Source of the DNA: Verrucomicrobiaceae bacterium UBA2429
GTDB lineage: Bacteria > Verrucomicrobiota > Verrucomicrobiia > Verrucomicrobiales > Verrucomicrobiaceae
Assembly (NCBI GenBank): GCA_002343505.1
Contig: DDQZ01000030.1
Location: forward strand, 20,860 to 28,804
DNA: 7,945 nucleotides
Reading direction: 5' to 3'
Positions 6,980 to 7,945 of the stretch are shown here, piece by piece. The translations under genes and the position numbers were made by a program. Positions within the stretch are counted from its first letter, which is position 1, and each line of letters starts with the position of its first letter. The notes beneath the pieces are model-generated. The model saw only the letters and a program-made list of their open reading frames with translations. It made no database searches and was not told the origin of the DNA.

Positions 6980-7627
6980 TCAGCGCGCCAGGTCCACCGT
7001 CAGCGTCTGGCCCTCGCGCAGGGTCAGCTTCGTCTCCCGCGTCTTTTCCGAGGGCAGCAGCGCTTTGAGTGTGTAGTCGCCCGCGGGCAGCTTCGGCAGC
7101 GTGAAGGAGCCGTCCGCCGCCGTGGTGGTGAACCAGGGCGTGTCCAGCACCAGCAGGCGGCAGCGCATGTGCTGGTGGATCTCGCAGTAAATCTTCACCA
7201 GCCCCGGCTTGTCGAAGGTGATGCGCGGGCTCGGCTCGTCCTTGCGGAAGCGGCCCAGGTCAAAGCGGCGCGCGCGCGAGTAGGAGAAGACATTGTGGAA
7301 CTCGTCATCCTCGTTCGGGAACTCCGCGCTGGACCCCGTCTGCACCGCCGCCAGCGCCGGGCGGAACTGGTAGCCGTTCTGGCGGATGCGCAGCACCTCC
7401 CCCGCGCGCGTTTTCGGATGCGCCCCGTCCGCGCGCTCCAGCCACACCAGCGCGCGCGGCGCGTCCTCACCCTGCACAGGCTTCTTCGTTTCCGGTTTGT
7501 AGCCCGGCTTCACCTCCGGCGGGCGCGGCTGGTCCAGCGCCACGCGGCCTTTGACGATGCCATCCGCGAGCGCGGGCGCCGCGCTTAGCAGCAGGCAGAC
7601 GGCGAAAATGGAGCACGCTTTTCCCAT
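6980..7627 (-). CDS. Secreted cupredoxin-like protein (methylamine-utilization-protein-like)
   Basis: The 215-residue precursor has a signal peptide (about 1-21, ending APALA). A first beta segment (GIVKGRVALDQPRPPEVKPG) is followed by a cupredoxin-like core at about 78-162: FPNEDDEFHNVFSYS (H111), FDLGRF, ITFDKPGLVKIYCEIHQHM (C148, H151, H153, M154). His, then Cys-x-x-His-x-His-Met matches the type 1 copper ligand layout of small blue copper proteins. About 163-213 looks like a carboxypeptidase-regulatory or Ig-like strand pair (ADGSFTLPKLPAGDYTLKAL). Proteins of this build are often labelled methylamine utilization protein, but no methylamine dehydrogenase is near. It may carry copper or electrons, or bind the ligand read by the next-door cyclase (inference). 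The frame is open upstream into the 42-bp repeats, but the ATG at 7627 begins the signal peptide. It is the first gene of the operon. Confidence 0.85.
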   Translation of the reverse strand: MGKACSIFAVCLLLSAAPALADGIVKGRVALDQPRPPEVKPGYKPETKKPVQGEDAPRALVWLERADGAHPKTRAGEVLRIRQNGYQFRPALAAVQTGSSAEFPNEDDEFHNVFSYSRARRFDLGRFRKDEPSPRITFDKPGLVKIYCEIHQHMRCRLLVLDTPWFTTTAADGSFTLPKLPAGDYTLKALLPSEKTRETKLTLREGQTLTVDLAR

Positions 7628-7736
7628 GCCGCCCGACCCTGCCGCATCCGCGCGTTTTGCCAAGGGCGGATCACACCCCCGCTGGAGGGCGGCGCGGTGA
7701 GGGCCGGCGTGCAGAAGCTCCCGAACCCGCGCCAAA

Positions 7737-7776
7737 GACCTTTCCGCCACCCCGGCAGCCTGCCCTGCCTCCGAGC
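7737..7776. repeat. Degenerate 42-bp-type repeat unit
   Basis: This 40-bp stretch starts GACCTTTCCG and keeps GGCAGCCT, CTGCC and a CCGAGC end, so it aligns with the full units to its right at lower identity and with small indels. It looks like a decayed edge copy of the array. A further GCCAAGGG at 7659-7666, near the cupredoxin-like start codon, may be another remnant or chance. Confidence 0.45.
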
Positions 7777-7945
7777 GACTCTTTTTCACTGCCAAGGCAG
7801 CCTCCCTGCCAGCCGCGCGACTCTTTTTCACTGCCAAGGGAGCCTCCCCACAAGCCGCGCGACTCCGCAATCGTGCCAAGGGAGCCTCCCCACAAGCCGG
7901 ACGACTCCGCAATCGTGCCCTGGGAGTCTCCCCACAAGCCGCACG
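7777..7945. repeat. Tandem array of 42-bp repeats, continuing off the right edge
   Basis: Four head-to-tail units of exactly 42 bp occupy 7777-7818, 7819-7860, 7861-7902 and 7903-7944, and base 7945 begins a fifth. Every unit starts GACTC and shares a core around AGCCTCCC or AGTCTCCC followed by AGCCG. Positions 6-13 of the unit come in two versions: TTTTTCAC in units 1 and 2, and CGCAATCG in units 3 and 4. Positions 31-34 differ only in unit 1. There are no unique spacers, so this is not a CRISPR array. The period is divisible by three, so several reading frames stay open through it. It lies upstream of the five-gene minus-strand operon. Its function is unknown: minisatellite, protein-binding array or repetitive coding sequence are all possible. 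Confidence 0.9.

Noticed and set aside
7870..7890. TGGCACGATTGC on the minus strand as a sigma-54 promoter
   Set aside because: The spacing between the GG and GC elements is too short for a -24/-12 promoter, and the motif is part of the tandem repeat unit.
7660..7912. Extended N-terminus of the cupredoxin-like gene starting at a TTG within the repeats
   Set aside because: It would place 95 low-complexity residues before a clear signal peptide that starts at the ATG at 7627.
7777..7945. CRISPR array
   Set aside because: The units abut directly with no unique spacers; the variable blocks are only 8 bp and are repeated between units.

Overview
The window comes from a GC-rich bacterium, most likely a member of the Verrucomicrobiota (inference). 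The case rests on a stand-alone planctomycete/verrucomicrobial-type cytochrome c domain protein, a two-domain PRX-like/TlpA-like secreted thioredoxin protein, many signal peptides, and starts that mostly lack a clear Shine-Dalgarno motif. No RNA gene, insertion sequence or CRISPR array was found.

Left part (1-2091). On the minus strand lie the first codons of a TrpG/PabA-type glutamine amidotransferase, running off the left edge, and upstream of it in the same direction a complete RadC/JAMM protein. Divergent from radC, on the plus strand, are a HupE/UreJ-type membrane protein and a small secreted monohaem cytochrome c. The cytochrome gene ends in a strong intrinsic terminator at 2113-2145.

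Central and right part (2133-7627). Five genes sit head to tail on the minus strand with junctions of 13, -4, 51 and 11 bp, so they probably form one operon. In transcription order they encode: (1) a secreted cupredoxin-like protein with an apparent Cys-His-Met copper site; (2) a two-pass membrane class III nucleotide cyclase with a large extracytoplasmic sensor and a HAMP linker; (3) an outer-membrane beta-barrel protein, joined to the cyclase by an ATGA overlap; (4) an exported protein with two thioredoxin folds (NHCP and CGPC); (5) an exported TPR protein. Nearly every product is placed in the envelope. The simplest reading is a redox- or copper-linked envelope system in which the cyclase turns a periplasmic signal into cAMP or cGMP. 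That function is inferred from domain content and gene order and is not shown by the sequence.

Right edge (7737-7945). Upstream of the operon is a tandem array of 42-bp units, four full copies and one degenerate copy, continuing past the window. Two kinds of 8-bp block alternate inside an otherwise conserved unit. The array may be an intergenic minisatellite or the edge of a repetitive coding sequence.
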